The notes: generated from the sequence alone by a model not told the origin. Numbered from the stretch's first letter, positions 1 to 9,955 are shown. The stretch is DNA of 64,000 bases from Sphingomonas sp. (GCF_024508665.1 NZ_JANINP010000006.1:920001-984000), one strand, 5' to 3'. Program-made: numbers and translations.

Positions 1-215
1 CCTTTTGTCCGCTGGCGAAATAGGATTGCCGGCAATCCCTCTTCAGGCTCAGCGCCTTCTTCTCCTGTGGAGTACGGTTTCGCTTCAGGGTCATGCGCTA
101 AGAATGCCCGATAATCGGGATATCCGCAATTGGACCTCCAGCGGTTTGCCGTGTGACGAGTACTGGCCGGAACTTGCGCCAGCCCGGCGGACGTTTCACC
201 GTCGGCGCCGATTTC
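1..215. other. non-coding flank, no gene seen
   Basis: These bases lie downstream of the minus-strand acyltransferase. The short open frames here lack a convincing start or family signature and I see no RNA gene. The preceding gene, if any, lies outside the window. Confidence 0.4.
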
Positions 216-1292
216 TTACACCGGATGTGCCGCAATCTCTTCGCCGATCGACGGCTTCATCGCCGCCCGCTTTCGGATCCATTCCCGGACCGGCTCCTCG
301 TAAAACAGGAACAGCGCGACCGATCCGGCGATCAGGATCGGATATTGCAAGGCGACCATCGCCTTGGACGATCCCAACAGCGTGAGCACCGCGAAATGCA
401 CTGGCTGGTGCATAAGGTACAGAGCATAGCTCGCAGCCCCCAATAGCACGAGCCAACGAGCGCTCAGGGCGCGGGCGAAGCGGGAGTGCTGGTCGCCGGC
501 AATCGCAAGGATCAACAGCGCCGACAGGGCGGTCGCGAAGGCGGCGATGCGTGGCGTCGTGGCGACGGCCAGGCCTGCGAGCAACAGCAAGGCGATGGGC
601 CAGGCGGGGATGCGCACTCTGTAACCCCTCAGGTGCAGTTCGGCGGCGAACATCCCGATCAGGAATTCGGGCAGGCGAAGCAAGGGCACCGGCGTCCACT
701 TCATCCAGGCGAACAAGGCGTACTGATTGTCGATCAGTGCGGAACTGCCGGTGACCGCGGCAAATACCAGGAGGGCCGCTGTCAGCCCCAATAGCGAGCC
801 GTTCCCCAGCTTTTCCGCCAGGCGCGAAAGGAACGGGAAGCAGAGATAGAAGAAGAATTCTACCGACAGGGTCCAGGTCGGCATGTTCCAGTCGGTCCAG
901 CCGAACGCGCCATTGGGGATCCACCAATGCAGCAGCAGGAATTGCGGCACATCCGCCCAGCCCTTGAGCGTCGCAAATGGCAGCATCGCCAGGACGGCGA
1001 GCAGATAGACCGGATAGAGCCGGGCGAAGCGTGCGACCCCGAACCTCGTCACCTGTTTCGACGTCGCGATCCTGCCGCGATACGTCAGGTGCAGGATGAA
1101 GCCCGACAGCACGAAGAAGAAGGTCACGCCAAGATAGCCGTTCAACAGCAATGTCTTGAGTGGGATGGGGATGTGCGGGCTGGCGGCGGCGAACGCCGCC
1201 CCCGAATGGTAGAGCACCACCGCGAACGCGGCGAAGAAACGGATGCTGGTAAGCGGTCCGATCAGATCGGCACCGCCGGTGCGGTTCGACAC
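216..1292 (-). CDS. acyltransferase 3 family membrane protein (OafA/YrhL-like)
   Basis: Predicted integral membrane O-acyltransferase of 358 residues, of the family that acetylates or acylates sugars of surface polysaccharides or glycolipids. The N-terminus reads LTSIRFFAAFAVVLYH, the usual first helix of the family with its conserved Arg and catalytic-type His (about residue 29). Many hydrophobic helices follow. I chose the GTG at 1292 because AGGAGGG sits just upstream; the open frame runs further upstream, but with Arg-rich, non-membrane sequence. It is the last gene of a three-gene minus-strand set after the glycosyltransferase (85-base gap) and the PLP/FAD fusion. This suggests it decorates a glycoconjugate made by the operon. 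The substrate is unknown. Confidence 0.85.
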   Translation of the reverse strand: MSNRTGGADLIGPLTSIRFFAAFAVVLYHSGAAFAAASPHIPIPLKTLLLNGYLGVTFFFVLSGFILHLTYRGRIATSKQVTRFGVARFARLYPVYLLAVLAMLPFATLKGWADVPQFLLLHWWIPNGAFGWTDWNMPTWTLSVEFFFYLCFPFLSRLAEKLGNGSLLGLTAALLVFAAVTGSSALIDNQYALFAWMKWTPVPLLRLPEFLIGMFAAELHLRGYRVRIPAWPIALLLLAGLAVATTPRIAAFATALSALLILAIAGDQHSRFARALSARWLVLLGAASYALYLMHQPVHFAVLTLLGSSKAMVALQYPILIAGSVALFLFYEEPVREWIRKRAAMKPSIGEEIAAHPV

Positions 1293-1377
1293 GTTGCCCC
1301 CTCCTGTCTCGGACAAGGCATTGCGTGTGGCGCGTCCAATGGCAAGCAGTATGGCGCCGTCTCGCCCGGACGTCGTC

Positions 1378-2448
1378 CTACGCGGCTCGGCCCTTCCGGA
1401 CAGCCGTTCGCGCACCGCCGATGAGCCGCGAGCCGAGCAGTTCCTCCATGCTTGAATAGCCCAGGCCGAGATGGTCAGGCCGCACCGCCATCGCCGCCAT
1501 CAGCCCTATCGTACCGGCCTTGAGCCCGGCACGAACCACGCGGCCCCAGCGCAACGCCGATTCCCAGCGGATCATCCGCAAGCTTTCCGCGTCGACCTCA
1601 CGCGTGGCGATGAAATGAGCCTGCAGCGCGCCGATCGTGCGGCCCAGCCGCTCGAACGTCGCACGGTCATAGACGGGCACGGCGCGCATCAGATGCTCGA
1701 TGATGAGCTTGGCCCCAACCTCGGCATCGTCGAACCCTTCGGCCGCATAGCTTTCCGCGAGCACCCGCATAGCATTGCTGCTCATCGTCTCGGCATAAAG
1801 CTGCGACGCGCCGGCACCATGTTTGCGGTAAAGCAGCAACGGATCGTCGATCCGCGCGATGCCTCCCCGACGTGCCATGCGATGATAGAGGTCGAAATCC
1901 TCCGCATAGAGGTAATCAGGCCGGGTGAACTCGACGGCGGGTGAAACGCGGTCCCGGCGCAGCATGACGGTCGACCAGACCAAGGGATTCTCGATCCACA
2001 ACAGCCATTCGACCAGCCGCGGCGTCGTCACCGGCGACTTGATGCTCGACGTGACTGCGCCGTCCTCGAGGATCGCCGCGCTCGCCGCGACCAGGGCGAT
2101 ATCGGGGTGCGCGTCGAGATAGGCGACCTGTCGTTCCAACCGGTTCGGCAGGCAGATATCGTCCTGGTCGAGCCCCGCGATATAGCGTCCGCGGGCCTCG
2201 GCGAAGGCGCGGTTGCGGCTGCGCACCGGACCGACATTCCGGTCGGCCGCGATGACGCGGAGGCGCGGATCGGGGCACGCACGCAGCACCGCGAGCGTGT
2301 CGTCGGTCGAGCAATCGTCGACCACGATCACTTCGAAATCGGTGAAGATCTGCGCCCATAGACTGTCGAGCGTCTCCCCGATCAGTGCGGCGCCGTTATA
2401 AGCAGCCATCACCACGCTGACCGCCGGGTTGGTCCGCAGGCCGCTCAT
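1378..2448 (-). CDS. family 2 glycosyltransferase
   Basis: Inverting GT-A glycosyltransferase of 356 residues. It shows the N-terminal nucleotide-sugar fold: SVVMAAYNGA near residue 11, VVDDCSTDD around 42-50, and a metal-binding LDQDD around 93-97. No obvious transmembrane segment is visible, so it is probably cytoplasmic or membrane-associated. The ATG at 2448 overlaps the stop of the upstream PLP/FAD fusion gene by four bases (ATGA), which fixes the start and implies translational coupling. It probably transfers a sugar onto a lipid or polysaccharide acceptor that the downstream acyltransferase then modifies. Donor and acceptor cannot be read from the sequence. Confidence 0.9.
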   Translation of the reverse strand: MSGLRTNPAVSVVMAAYNGAALIGETLDSLWAQIFTDFEVIVVDDCSTDDTLAVLRACPDPRLRVIAADRNVGPVRSRNRAFAEARGRYIAGLDQDDICLPNRLERQVAYLDAHPDIALVAASAAILEDGAVTSSIKSPVTTPRLVEWLLWIENPLVWSTVMLRRDRVSPAVEFTRPDYLYAEDFDLYHRMARRGGIARIDDPLLLYRKHGAGASQLYAETMSSNAMRVLAESYAAEGFDDAEVGAKLIIEHLMRAVPVYDRATFERLGRTIGALQAHFIATREVDAESLRMIRWESALRWGRVVRAGLKAGTIGLMAAMAVRPDHLGLGYSSMEELLGSRLIGGARTAVRKGRAA

Positions 2449-4919
2449 GCGACGGCCCTTTGTTGCTCGCCGAGCACCTGATCGACGATCATCTGACCGA
2501 CATCGTTCTGCCATTGCCACAGGCCATTGGCCTGGCCGCGGAAACTTGCCTCGCCACCCATCCGGCCCCAGGGCACGAAGCCTGCCGCGAGCCCGATGCC
2601 GAACGCACCGGGGATCGGCCGGTCGTGGGCGTCGAGTATGCGGCAATAGCGGTCGACCATCGGCCGTCCGGCGTGCGCGGCGAGCGAAAGCGGCGTTCCG
2701 TCCGCTTCGAGCAAGGACAAAGCGCGCGGGCGATATCCCAAGGCGGCGATCACCAGATCCGCATCCTCGACAATTGCCCGCGCCTCACCATCGTCGTCCG
2801 TGATCCGGTGAACCGCCACGCGCGGGTCCGGCGCGCGGCCGTCGACCTGCAGCATGCGCAGCACGAGCTCTCGCGCCTCCAGGCGAAAGCCGCCGAGGCG
2901 ATAGACGAACCCCGATACCGGGCAGATGTCGTCGGGGCCGAAATCGGAGAAATTATCCGCCAGCGCCGCGGCCTCGCTATGGTAGAAGGGGCGCAGCGGC
3001 CGGCGATGGAGCAAGGTAATGCCGCCGGCACCGAACGCGATGCCTGGGCGGCTGCGCAACAGCAACGCGACGCTGGCGAGCGCACTGGTCGAGCCGCCGA
3101 TAACCGCCACTTTCGGGTTGCGTTTGCTGCGCAGCACATCGGCCGCGCGATCGAGCCCACCCAATGCGAGCAATTCGTCCGACAGGAGCAGCCGACCGTC
3201 GGCGAGGCGATGCAACGGCGCGCCCGCGACGTCGCGCGCCACCAGATCGTCGAGCGGTTGGTGCCCGCCGGTCGCGATCACGATGCCGTGCGATCGCCGC
3301 TCGCTCTCGCTGCCATCGGCCAGCCGCCGCAGCCGCGTCACCCAGCCGCCTTGCGGCAAGCGTCGCGCTTCGACCACTTCGTGCCCGGTCGCGACATTGC
3401 CGCCATTGGCCGCGACGATCGCGCCGAGGCGGTCGCCGGTCACGCGCAGCAACGGCCCGGCATCGCTCAACGGCACCCCAAGCGCGCCGACGAACCTGGC
3501 GACCTGCCGCGCCGCGGGATGATCGATCAGCGCGGCAACCTCCGGGTGGGGATTGTCCCTGACCGCCGACAGAAAGGTCTCGGCGGTCGAATCCGACGAA
3601 ATCGCATATTGCCCCAGCCGCCCGCCACCGAGCGCATCGTCGCGTTCGACGATGGTCAGGCCGGCACGGACGAGCGCAAACAGCCGATCCTGTTTCGACG
3701 CGGCGGTGAGGAGCGCGGTGCCGGCCGGACCTCCGCCGACGATCAGCATCGCGTCCACCTTTGCAGCGCGTGCGCTCGCGGGGACGCCCTGCGCACAGAT
3801 CGCCGCATTGGCGCGCGCCGCGATGTGGCGCGCATCGGCCGTGGTCATGCGATCGGAAATGGGAAGCGAGACGATGCGATCGGCGACATGGTCCGCAGCC
3901 GGCGTCGAACCGACAATGGCGTGATCGCGAACCCAGGGCTGCTGTCCGAGATGCGGACTGAAATAGCTACCGCAGCCGATGCCGTCGGCGGCCAGCGTGG
4001 CGACGAAGCGGTCGCGATCGACCCCGTCGGGGAGCAAAGCCGGCATGAACTGGAGCGCGCGGCGATCGCCTTCGACAGCCTGCAGCGTCATGCCATTGAG
4101 CATTTCGCGATAGCTCGCCTCAACCTCCGCGCGGTGTCCAGCCACGGCGTTCAATTCGGCCAGCTTGAGCCTTGCCATCGCCGCGACCAGTTCGGACATC
4201 TTGGCGTTCATTCCCGGCAGGACTGCCGAGCGGCTGCCGGCGAAGCCAAAATTGGCCATCGCGCGCAGTTCATCGATCAGCGCCGGGTCGCCGCAATGGA
4301 TCAACCCGCCCTCGGCGACCGCGAAGGTCTTGGTGGCGTGAAGCGAATAGACGATCGGGAACGGCGCGCCCGCGCCGAATCCCTGGCCGTCGGCATCGAT
4401 CGTGCCGAGCGACGCGGCGGCGTCCACGACGACGCCGACCTGGTGCCGCCGCATCATCCAGGCGTAGCGGTCGAGATCGATCGCATTGCCGAAGGTCGCA
4501 TAGGGCACGACGACCGCGACCTGGCCGGCATATCTCTGGAGCAGGCGCTCCTCGGCGGCGGCGCACATCGACCAGTCGCCCGGATCGATATCGGCGAGCA
4601 GCGGGGTCAGCCCGCACCATTCGGCGGCCTGAGCGGTTGCGGCGAAGGTGAAGGCCGGCATCATGGCGAGCTTGCCTGTGCCGCGCTCGCGCCCCGCCGC
4701 CTGGCGAATTGCCAGCATCAGTCCCAGGGTCGCGTTGGCCACGCCCAGGCAGGCGCCCTGGCCGCCGAACAAGCGATCGGTCGCTTCCGCCTCGAATGCG
4801 CGAAGTTCCGGCCCGTTGTTGGAATAAATGCCCGATTGCTCGACGCGCGTCAGTACGCCGAGATGCTCGCTGAGACGCGGCGGATTGGGGTCGACCAGCG
4901 GGTAGCGGAGTTGGACCAT
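2445..4919 (-). CDS. fusion: DegT/DnrJ-type PLP aminotransferase + FAD/NAD(P)-binding oxidoreductase
   Basis: A single 824-residue frame holds two enzyme-like halves. Residues about 1-375 resemble the DegT/DnrJ/EryC1 sugar aminotransferase family. VVVDAAAS (Asp about 166) is the pyridine-nitrogen Asp region, and SLHATKTF carries the Schiff-base lysine at about 197, followed by the usual EGG. Residues about 390-824 form an FAD/NAD(P) oxidoreductase: GGGPAG at 395-400, an ATGG motif near 549-552, and a second Rossmann motif VIGGSTSA near 607. The catalytic lysine is present, so the first half may be active. The gene leads an operon with a glycosyltransferase and an acyltransferase. An amino-sugar or nucleotide-sugar pathway is a reasonable guess; the oxidoreductase substrate is unknown. 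I know of no characterised protein with this pairing. Confidence 0.75.
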   Translation of the reverse strand: MVQLRYPLVDPNPPRLSEHLGVLTRVEQSGIYSNNGPELRAFEAEATDRLFGGQGACLGVANATLGLMLAIRQAAGRERGTGKLAMMPAFTFAATAQAAEWCGLTPLLADIDPGDWSMCAAAEERLLQRYAGQVAVVVPYATFGNAIDLDRYAWMMRRHQVGVVVDAAASLGTIDADGQGFGAGAPFPIVYSLHATKTFAVAEGGLIHCGDPALIDELRAMANFGFAGSRSAVLPGMNAKMSELVAAMARLKLAELNAVAGHRAEVEASYREMLNGMTLQAVEGDRRALQFMPALLPDGVDRDRFVATLAADGIGCGSYFSPHLGQQPWVRDHAIVGSTPAADHVADRIVSLPISDRMTTADARHIAARANAAICAQGVPASARAAKVDAMLIVGGGPAGTALLTAASKQDRLFALVRAGLTIVERDDALGGGRLGQYAISSDSTAETFLSAVRDNPHPEVAALIDHPAARQVARFVGALGVPLSDAGPLLRVTGDRLGAIVAANGGNVATGHEVVEARRLPQGGWVTRLRRLADGSESERRSHGIVIATGGHQPLDDLVARDVAGAPLHRLADGRLLLSDELLALGGLDRAADVLRSKRNPKVAVIGGSTSALASVALLLRSRPGIAFGAGGITLLHRRPLRPFYHSEAAALADNFSDFGPDDICPVSGFVYRLGGFRLEARELVLRMLQVDGRAPDPRVAVHRITDDDGEARAIVEDADLVIAALGYRPRALSLLEADGTPLSLAAHAGRPMVDRYCRILDAHDRPIPGAFGIGLAAGFVPWGRMGGEASFRGQANGLWQWQNDVGQMIVDQVLGEQQRAVA

Positions 4920-5019
4920 GGCCGTCCGGCTTAGCGGCGGGGACCTAAAAACAGGTTACGCTTGGCGGGGGATGGTTACAGCGTTAACCTCTCCTGGCAA
5001 ACACCAGGGAGACGGTGGT
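4920..5019. promoter_or_regulatory. divergent intergenic region
   Basis: This 100-base gap separates the start of the minus-strand PLP/FAD fusion from the plus-strand molybdoenzyme operon, so both promoters should lie here. AGGGAG shortly before 5020 is the ribosome-binding site of the plus-strand gene. I cannot assign -35/-10 boxes or an operator with confidence. Confidence 0.4.
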
Positions 5020-5487
5020 ATGGCGGTCGAATTCCTCCTTAACGGCAAGCACATGTCGTTCGACGGCGATCCCGACACGCCTCTCCTCTGGGTGATCCGG
5101 GATCATGCCGGGCTGACCGGCACGAAATATGGCTGCGGCATCGCGCAATGCGGTGCCTGTACCGTCCATCTCGACGGCAAGAACCGGCGGTCGTGCGTGA
5201 CGCCGATCGACACGGTCGCGGGCAAGACGGTCACGACGATCGAGGGCGTCTCGGGTCCGATCGCCGAGGCGGTGCAGAAGGCCTGGGTCGCGATCGATGT
5301 GCCGCAATGCGGTTTCTGCCAGTCGGGCCAGGTGATGAGCGCGATCGGACTGCTCGCGCAGAAACCCAGGCCGACCGATGCCGATATCGATGCCGGAATG
5401 GCGGGCAATATCTGCCGCTGCGCGACCTATGTCCGCATCCGCCAGGCGATCAAGGATGCCGCAGCCGGCGCGAAGGTGTCGGCATGA
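5020..5487 (+). CDS. 2Fe-2S small subunit, isoquinoline 1-oxidoreductase alpha-like
   Basis: Iron-sulfur electron-transfer subunit of a molybdenum hydroxylase of the xanthine oxidase superfamily. The 155 residues match the usual IorA length. The plant-ferredoxin-type cluster ligands are C39, C44, C47 and C59 ([10 protein letters not shown] context). The second cluster has C97 and C100 (CGFC) and C132 and C134 (CRC). I chose the ATG at 5020 because AGGGAG precedes it and the MAVEFLLNG start matches the family; the frame extends upstream without family similarity. The next gene, for the molybdopterin subunit, begins in an ATGA overlap at 5484. There is no separate FAD subunit, as expected for IorAB-type enzymes. 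Confidence 0.9.
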   Translation: MAVEFLLNGKHMSFDGDPDTPLLWVIRDHAGLTGTKYGCGIAQCGACTVHLDGKNRRSCVTPIDTVAGKTVTTIEGVSGPIAEAVQKAWVAIDVPQCGFCQSGQVMSAIGLLAQKPRPTDADIDAGMAGNICRCATYVRIRQAIKDAAAGAKVSA

Positions 5488-7637
5488 CCGCGCTCGCCAC
5501 TGACCGCCGCCAGTTCCTCGCCGGCTCCGGCCTGGTACTCGGCCTGGTGCTGCCGATGCGTGGCGCCAAGGCGATGGCGCCCGCCGGGCCGACCTTCGCT
5601 CCCAACGCTTTCGTCCGGGTGCTGCCCGACAACACGGTCAGCGTGGTCATCAAGCATGTCGAATTCGGCCAGGGGCCGGCAACCGGCCTGACCACGATCG
5701 TCGCCGATGAGATGGACGCCGACTGGGCGCAGATGCGGATCGAGTTCGCGCCCGCCAACGACCCGCTCTACAAGAACCTCGCTTTCGGCACGATGGGCAC
5801 CGGCGGCTCGACCGCGATGGCGAACAGCTGGATGCAGATGCGCAACGCCGGGGCCGCGGCGCGCGCGATGCTGGTCGCGGCCGCCGCCAAGACCTGGGGC
5901 GTACCGGCGAGCGAGATCAAGGTCGCCAAGGGCGTCGTCAGCCATGGCGCGAAGAAAGCGAGCTTCGGCGATCTCGCCGCCACCGCCGCGACGATGCCGG
6001 TGCCCGACAAGCCGGTGCTCAAGACTCCCGAGCAATGGACGCTGATCGGCACCGACATCCCCAAGATCGACAGCCTGATCAAGTCGACCGGCGCGGCGCA
6101 ATTCACGATGGACGTGAAGCGCCCCAACATGCTGGTGTCGGTCATCCAGCATCCTCCCGCGTTCGGCGGCAAGGTGAAATCGGTCGACGACAAGGCCGCG
6201 CTGGCGGTGCCCGGCGTGGTGGCGGTGAAGGCCATCCCGCAGGGTGTCGTGGTCTATGGCAAGGACACTTATGCGGCGATGAAGGGCCGCGCCGCCCTCA
6301 ATGTCGACTGGGACCTCAGCCAGGCCGAGACGCGCTCGAGCGAGGCGATGCTGCGCGACTATCTGGCGCAGGCCGGCAATCCCGGCACGCAATGCGAGGC
6401 GAATGGCGATGCCGCCAAGGCGCTGGCCGGCGCGGCCAAGACGATCGAGGCGACCTATGTCTTCCCGTTCCTGGCGCACGCGCCGATGGAGCCGATGGAT
6501 GCGGTGATCGAACCCAAGGCGGGCGGTGCCGATTTCTGGTGCGGCAGCCAGTTCCAGGTCGGCGATACACGCGCGGTGGCGGGCGTGCTCGGCGTGCCGT
6601 TCGAGGGCATGACGCTGCACGAACAATATGCGGGCGGCAGTTTCGGCCGCCGCGCTACGCCCGACATGGGCCACGCGGTCGAATCCGCCCAGGCGGTCAA
6701 GGCGCTCGGCGGTACCCAGGCGGTCAAGCATATGTGGACGCGCGAAAACGACATCACCGGCGGCCGCTACCGTCCGCTGATGGTGCACAAGGTGCGCGGC
6801 GGGATCGATGCCAAGGGTGCGATCGTCGCGCTCGACACGATCACCACGGGCCAGTCGTTCATGATCGGCACGATGTTCTTCGATGCGAAGGAGCCGTTCG
6901 ACGATGCGATGGTCGAGGGGCTGACCAAATCGGCCTATGGTTTCCCCAATCTCCGCGTCGGCGTCAACGTGATGAAGAATGGCGTGCCGACCTTGTGGTG
7001 GCGCTCGGTCGGCAACACCCACACCGCTTATGTGATGGAGACCTTCCTCGACCGGCTGATCGAGCTCGGCAAGCAGGACCCGATCCAGGCGCGGCTCGGG
7101 CTGATGAAAGAGGAGCGCGCCAAGACGGTGCTGAAGCGGGTCGCCGAGCTTGCCGGCGGCCTCGGCGCCAAATCGGGCCGTGCTCGCGGGGTCGCTTTCC
7201 ACAAGAGCTTCGGATCGTACGTCGCGCAAATCGCCGAGGTGTCGGCCGGCAGCGACGGCCTGCCCAAGGTGCACAAGATCTGGGCGGCGATCGATTGCGG
7301 GGTGCCGATCAATCCCAATGTCATGCGCGCGCAGGTCGAAGGCGGGATCGGTTACGGCCTCGGCCACGCACTCTATGCCGATATCACCCTGGGCGAGGGC
7401 GGTGCGGTGCAGCAATCCAACTTCGACACCTATCGATCCCTGCGGATCGGTGAGATGCCCGATGTCGAGGTCGCGATCGTCAAGTCGACCGCGGATCCGA
7501 CCGGGATCGGGGAGCCGGGCCTACCGCCGGCCGCACCCGCGGTCGCCAATGCCTGGCGCCGGCTGACCGGCAAGGTTGTCGAACGGCTGCCGTTCGCGCA
7601 TCCCTCCAATCTGGCTGCGTCGGGAGGCAAGGCATGA
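5484..7637 (+). CDS. molybdopterin-binding large subunit, isoquinoline 1-oxidoreductase beta-like
   Basis: Catalytic subunit (717 residues) of an IorAB-type molybdenum hydroxylase that inserts oxygen from water into a heterocycle or aldehyde. The N-terminus has a twin-arginine-type leader (DRRQFLAGS followed by a hydrophobic stretch), so the assembled enzyme is probably exported by Tat with the small subunit. The C-terminus contains [11 protein letters not shown], matching the catalytic glutamate region of the superfamily. The start is fixed by the ATGA overlap with the small-subunit gene, and the stop overlaps the cytochrome gene in the same way. The real substrate is unknown; isoquinoline is only the type substrate of the family. 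Confidence 0.9.
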   Translation: MTALATDRRQFLAGSGLVLGLVLPMRGAKAMAPAGPTFAPNAFVRVLPDNTVSVVIKHVEFGQGPATGLTTIVADEMDADWAQMRIEFAPANDPLYKNLAFGTMGTGGSTAMANSWMQMRNAGAAARAMLVAAAAKTWGVPASEIKVAKGVVSHGAKKASFGDLAATAATMPVPDKPVLKTPEQWTLIGTDIPKIDSLIKSTGAAQFTMDVKRPNMLVSVIQHPPAFGGKVKSVDDKAALAVPGVVAVKAIPQGVVVYGKDTYAAMKGRAALNVDWDLSQAETRSSEAMLRDYLAQAGNPGTQCEANGDAAKALAGAAKTIEATYVFPFLAHAPMEPMDAVIEPKAGGADFWCGSQFQVGDTRAVAGVLGVPFEGMTLHEQYAGGSFGRRATPDMGHAVESAQAVKALGGTQAVKHMWTRENDITGGRYRPLMVHKVRGGIDAKGAIVALDTITTGQSFMIGTMFFDAKEPFDDAMVEGLTKSAYGFPNLRVGVNVMKNGVPTLWWRSVGNTHTAYVMETFLDRLIELGKQDPIQARLGLMKEERAKTVLKRVAELAGGLGAKSGRARGVAFHKSFGSYVAQIAEVSAGSDGLPKVHKIWAAIDCGVPINPNVMRAQVEGGIGYGLGHALYADITLGEGGAVQQSNFDTYRSLRIGEMPDVEVAIVKSTADPTGIGEPGLPPAAPAVANAWRRLTGKVVERLPFAHPSNLAASGGKA

Positions 7638-8260
7638 CGATGATCTCGCTCCCGCGGCTCGGTGTCATCACCCTGATCGCCTCGGTAATCATCCTGCCGC
7701 TGTCGATCGCGCATGGCGGCGAAGCGTCGGGGCTGAAGCCCGCCAGTGCGTTTGCGGGCATTGCCGACCGGAACGCGCGCTCGGCGGCGATTTTCACCGA
7801 GATGGGCAAGGTGCTGATGTCGCCGCGCTGCCTCAATTGCCATCCGCGCACCGACAGCCCGACCCAGGGCGATGCGATGTTGCTCCACGCGCCGCCGGTG
7901 ACGCGCGGACCCGATGGCTTCGGTGCCGCGGGGATGGAATGCGCGACATGTCATGGTCCGCGCAATGCCCCGTTCGGCAATGGCGGCGGGTCGGTGCCGG
8001 GCAATCCCAAATGGCATTTGGCGCCGCGCAGCATGGCTTGGCAGGGCCTGACGCTCGGGCAGATCTGCGCGGTGATCAAGGATCGGACCAAGAACGGCGG
8101 GCTCAGTCTCGAGCAACTGATCGATCATAATGGCAAGGATGAGCTGGTCGGTTGGGGTTGGAATCCGGGCCCGGGGCGGGTCCCCGCGCCGGGGACGCAG
8201 GCGGAGTTCGGCGAACTGACCAAGGCTTGGGTGGAGAGCGGGGCGGCCTGCCCGAAGTGA
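7634..8260 (+). CDS. di-heme cytochrome c, likely electron acceptor of the molybdoenzyme
   Basis: Secreted or membrane-anchored c-type cytochrome of 208 residues. A hydrophobic N-terminal segment (about residues 8-27) acts as signal or anchor. Two heme-binding motifs are visible, CLNCH at 66-70 and CATCH at 103-107. The gene overlaps the molybdopterin subunit by ATGA, forming a three-gene operon. By position it probably accepts electrons from the IorAB-type enzyme in the periplasm and passes them to the respiratory chain. Between the two motifs and the C-terminus the sequence is Gly/Pro rich, and I see no third heme site. Confidence 0.85.
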   Translation: MTMISLPRLGVITLIASVIILPLSIAHGGEASGLKPASAFAGIADRNARSAAIFTEMGKVLMSPRCLNCHPRTDSPTQGDAMLLHAPPVTRGPDGFGAAGMECATCHGPRNAPFGNGGGSVPGNPKWHLAPRSMAWQGLTLGQICAVIKDRTKNGGLSLEQLIDHNGKDELVGWGWNPGPGRVPAPGTQAEFGELTKAWVESGAACPK

Positions 8261-8267
8261 CTCCGTT

Positions 8268-8364
8268 CCTCTCCCTTCTAGGGAGGGGCTAGGGGTGGGT
8301 GCGACCGAAGGGAGCTCGCTACGCTCGCCACCCACCCCCGTCCCCTCCCTTGCAGGGAGGGGAG
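8268..8364. repeat. intergenic inverted repeat, CTCTCCC/GGGAGGGG family
   Basis: Nested hairpins lie just after the cytochrome stop. The left part is a CTCCCTTCTAGGGAGGGG hairpin followed by GGGGTGGGTG. The right part is CACCCACCCCCG followed by another CCCTCCCTTGCAGGGAGGG hairpin. The two halves can pair with each other. Related sequences recur at about 13459, 48390 and 62674. It may end transcription of the molybdoenzyme operon, but no strong T-run follows. Confidence 0.6.
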
Positions 8365-8438
8365 AAGTCGATGCTGCACCTTAACCCGCAGCAAAATGCT
8401 CGCTTGACCTGACCGGCAACCGGACTCAGGATGCCGCC

Positions 8439-8786
8439 ATGACAAGCACCGATCCGGCCGCGTTCTTTCGCGAGCTGTTGGGCGAATGGGAGAGGATGGC
8501 CAATAAGGTCGGGGGCGACTACGCCCGCTCCGACGAATTCACCCGTGCGATGCACGGCGCCACCGCCGCGTCGATGAGCACGCAGGAAGCGATCAGCGCG
8601 ATGATGACGCGCGCATTGGCCGCCGCCAACATGCCGAGCCGTGCCGAGATCGAGGATCTGTCCGGCCGCCTGGCGCGGATCGAGGATCAGCTGGGACGGA
8701 TCGAAGCGGCGCTCGGTGGCAAGGCCGAACGACCCGCGCGGCCCAAGCCCAGCCGCACCCGCAAGCCGCCGGAGAAAAAGAGCTGA
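8439..8786 (+). CDS. PhaE-like small PHA synthase-associated protein
   Basis: Small 115-residue protein without signal peptide. The first half (FFRELLGEWERMANK) resembles the region of PhaE/phasin-like proteins that pairs with class III PHA synthases. Residues about 66-95 (RAEIEDLSGRLARIEDQL) look like a coiled coil, and the tail is Lys/Pro/Arg rich. An AGGA site lies eight bases before the ATG. It sits directly upstream of a class III-type phaC, as phaE genes often do. It is far shorter than classical PhaE (about 350 residues), so it may be a reduced partner or a granule protein. Assignment rests mainly on context. Confidence 0.5.
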   Translation: MTSTDPAAFFRELLGEWERMANKVGGDYARSDEFTRAMHGATAASMSTQEAISAMMTRALAAANMPSRAEIEDLSGRLARIEDQLGRIEAALGGKAERPARPKPSRTRKPPEKKS

Positions 8787-8803
8787 CCCTGTTGGCCACC
8801 CAT

Positions 8804-8880
8804 ATTCCCGCGAACGCGGGAATTCAGGGTAACGAGCGGGTCGCTTGGGACCCCGGACTCCCGCTTTCGCCGGAGCATTA
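8804..8880. repeat. CCCGCGAACGCGGG hairpin repeat
   Basis: The perfect hairpin ATTCCCGCG AA CGCGGGAAT (8804-8823) starts a repeat that ends with CCCGCTTTCGCCGG near 8862-8875. It belongs to the same family as the element at 15529-15616. It fills most of the gap between the PhaE-like gene and phaC. Confidence 0.55.
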
Positions 8881-8884
8881 CTGA

Positions 8885-9955
8885 GTGGCGACCGCCGCCT
8901 TCGATATCGCTGACAACGCCGCGCGCGAGTTCGAACGCGCGATGCAGCGCAATCTCAAGGGGCTCGACTATTTCCAGACCAGCGGGCCCACGCTCGGCGC
9001 CACGCCCAAGGACGTGCTGATCGAACGCGGCACGATGCGGCTTTATCATTATCACCCGCGCACCGATGACGTGTACCGCGTGCCGTTGCTGCTGGTGATG
9101 GCGACGACCAATCGCGGTTACATCTTCGACATGGTGCCGGGCCAGAGCCTGGTCGAATATCTGCTCGACGCGGGCTTCGACGTCTTCATGCTCGACTGGG
9201 ACGCGCCGCGCGCCGACGAGCGCAGCCTCAGCCTCGAAAGCTACGTGCTCGATTTCCTGCCCGCCGCAGTAGCGCGGGTGAAGCAGGAGAGCGGAGAGGA
9301 CGACGTCACCGTCGTCGCCTATTGCTTCGGCGGCGTGCTGTCGCTGCTCTGGGCCGCGCTCCATCCCGATGCCGGCCTCGCCAATCTCGTCACCTTCACC
9401 ACCCCGGTCGATTTCTCCAAGATGGAGATGTTCCAGAGCTGGGCCGATCGCCGCTTCTTCGACGTCGACCGGCTGGTCGATACGTTTGGCAATTGTCCGG
9501 GCGATTATCTCTACACGGCGTTCGACATGCTGCGCCCGGGCCAGCGTGCGGCGGGGAATATCCGGCTCTACGACAACCTCTGGAACGACGACTTCGTGAA
9601 GTCGTATCGCATGTTCGACCGCTGGTCGGCCGATATCCTGCCGCTGGCGGGCGAATATTTCCGTCAGACGACCAAGAAGCTGATGTGGGGCAACGAATTG
9701 CTCGAAGGAACGCTGGAGATCGGTGGACGCCGCGTCGATCTCGGCGGCATCACGGTGCCGTTCCTCCACGTCGCCGCCGAACACGACCATATCGTCCCGA
9801 CCGCCGCTTCGGCGCCGCTGATCGGCATGATCGGCTCCGAAGACAAGAACGAGATCGTGTTGAAGGGCGGGCATGTCAGCCTCGTCGCGGGCGGTAACGC
9901 GATCAAGCGGCTATGGCCCAATCTGGTGGAGTGGCTTGGAGTGCGATCGACATGA
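8885..9955 (+). CDS. phaC: class III-type poly(3-hydroxyalkanoate) synthase
   Basis: Polymerises 3-hydroxyacyl-CoA into polyhydroxyalkanoate granules. At 356 residues it matches class III PhaC rather than the roughly 560-residue class I enzymes. The alpha/beta-hydrolase triad is visible: nucleophile Cys147 in AYCFGG, Asp301 in AEHDH, and His330 in KGGH. These numbers nearly coincide with C149/D302/H331 of the Allochromatium enzyme. The lipase-like box has Ala-Tyr-Cys-Phe-Gly rather than the usual Gly-X-Cys-X-Gly. The start is GTG at 8885 with GGAG nine bases upstream. It overlaps the following GNAT gene by ATGA, and the small PhaE-like protein lies upstream. Confidence 0.85.
   Translation: MATAAFDIADNAAREFERAMQRNLKGLDYFQTSGPTLGATPKDVLIERGTMRLYHYHPRTDDVYRVPLLLVMATTNRGYIFDMVPGQSLVEYLLDAGFDVFMLDWDAPRADERSLSLESYVLDFLPAAVARVKQESGEDDVTVVAYCFGGVLSLLWAALHPDAGLANLVTFTTPVDFSKMEMFQSWADRRFFDVDRLVDTFGNCPGDYLYTAFDMLRPGQRAAGNIRLYDNLWNDDFVKSYRMFDRWSADILPLAGEYFRQTTKKLMWGNELLEGTLEIGGRRVDLGGITVPFLHVAAEHDHIVPTAASAPLIGMIGSEDKNEIVLKGGHVSLVAGGNAIKRLWPNLVEWLGVRST

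Noticed and set aside
2460..4934. Open frame of 824 codons on the plus strand, antisense to the PLP/FAD fusion gene
   Set aside because: It mirrors the real gene, is rich in Arg/Gly/His, and has no domain motif; a by-product of high GC codon bias.
5427..7415. Long minus-strand frame opposite the molybdopterin subunit
   Set aside because: No recognisable motifs; the plus strand carries an unmistakable gene.
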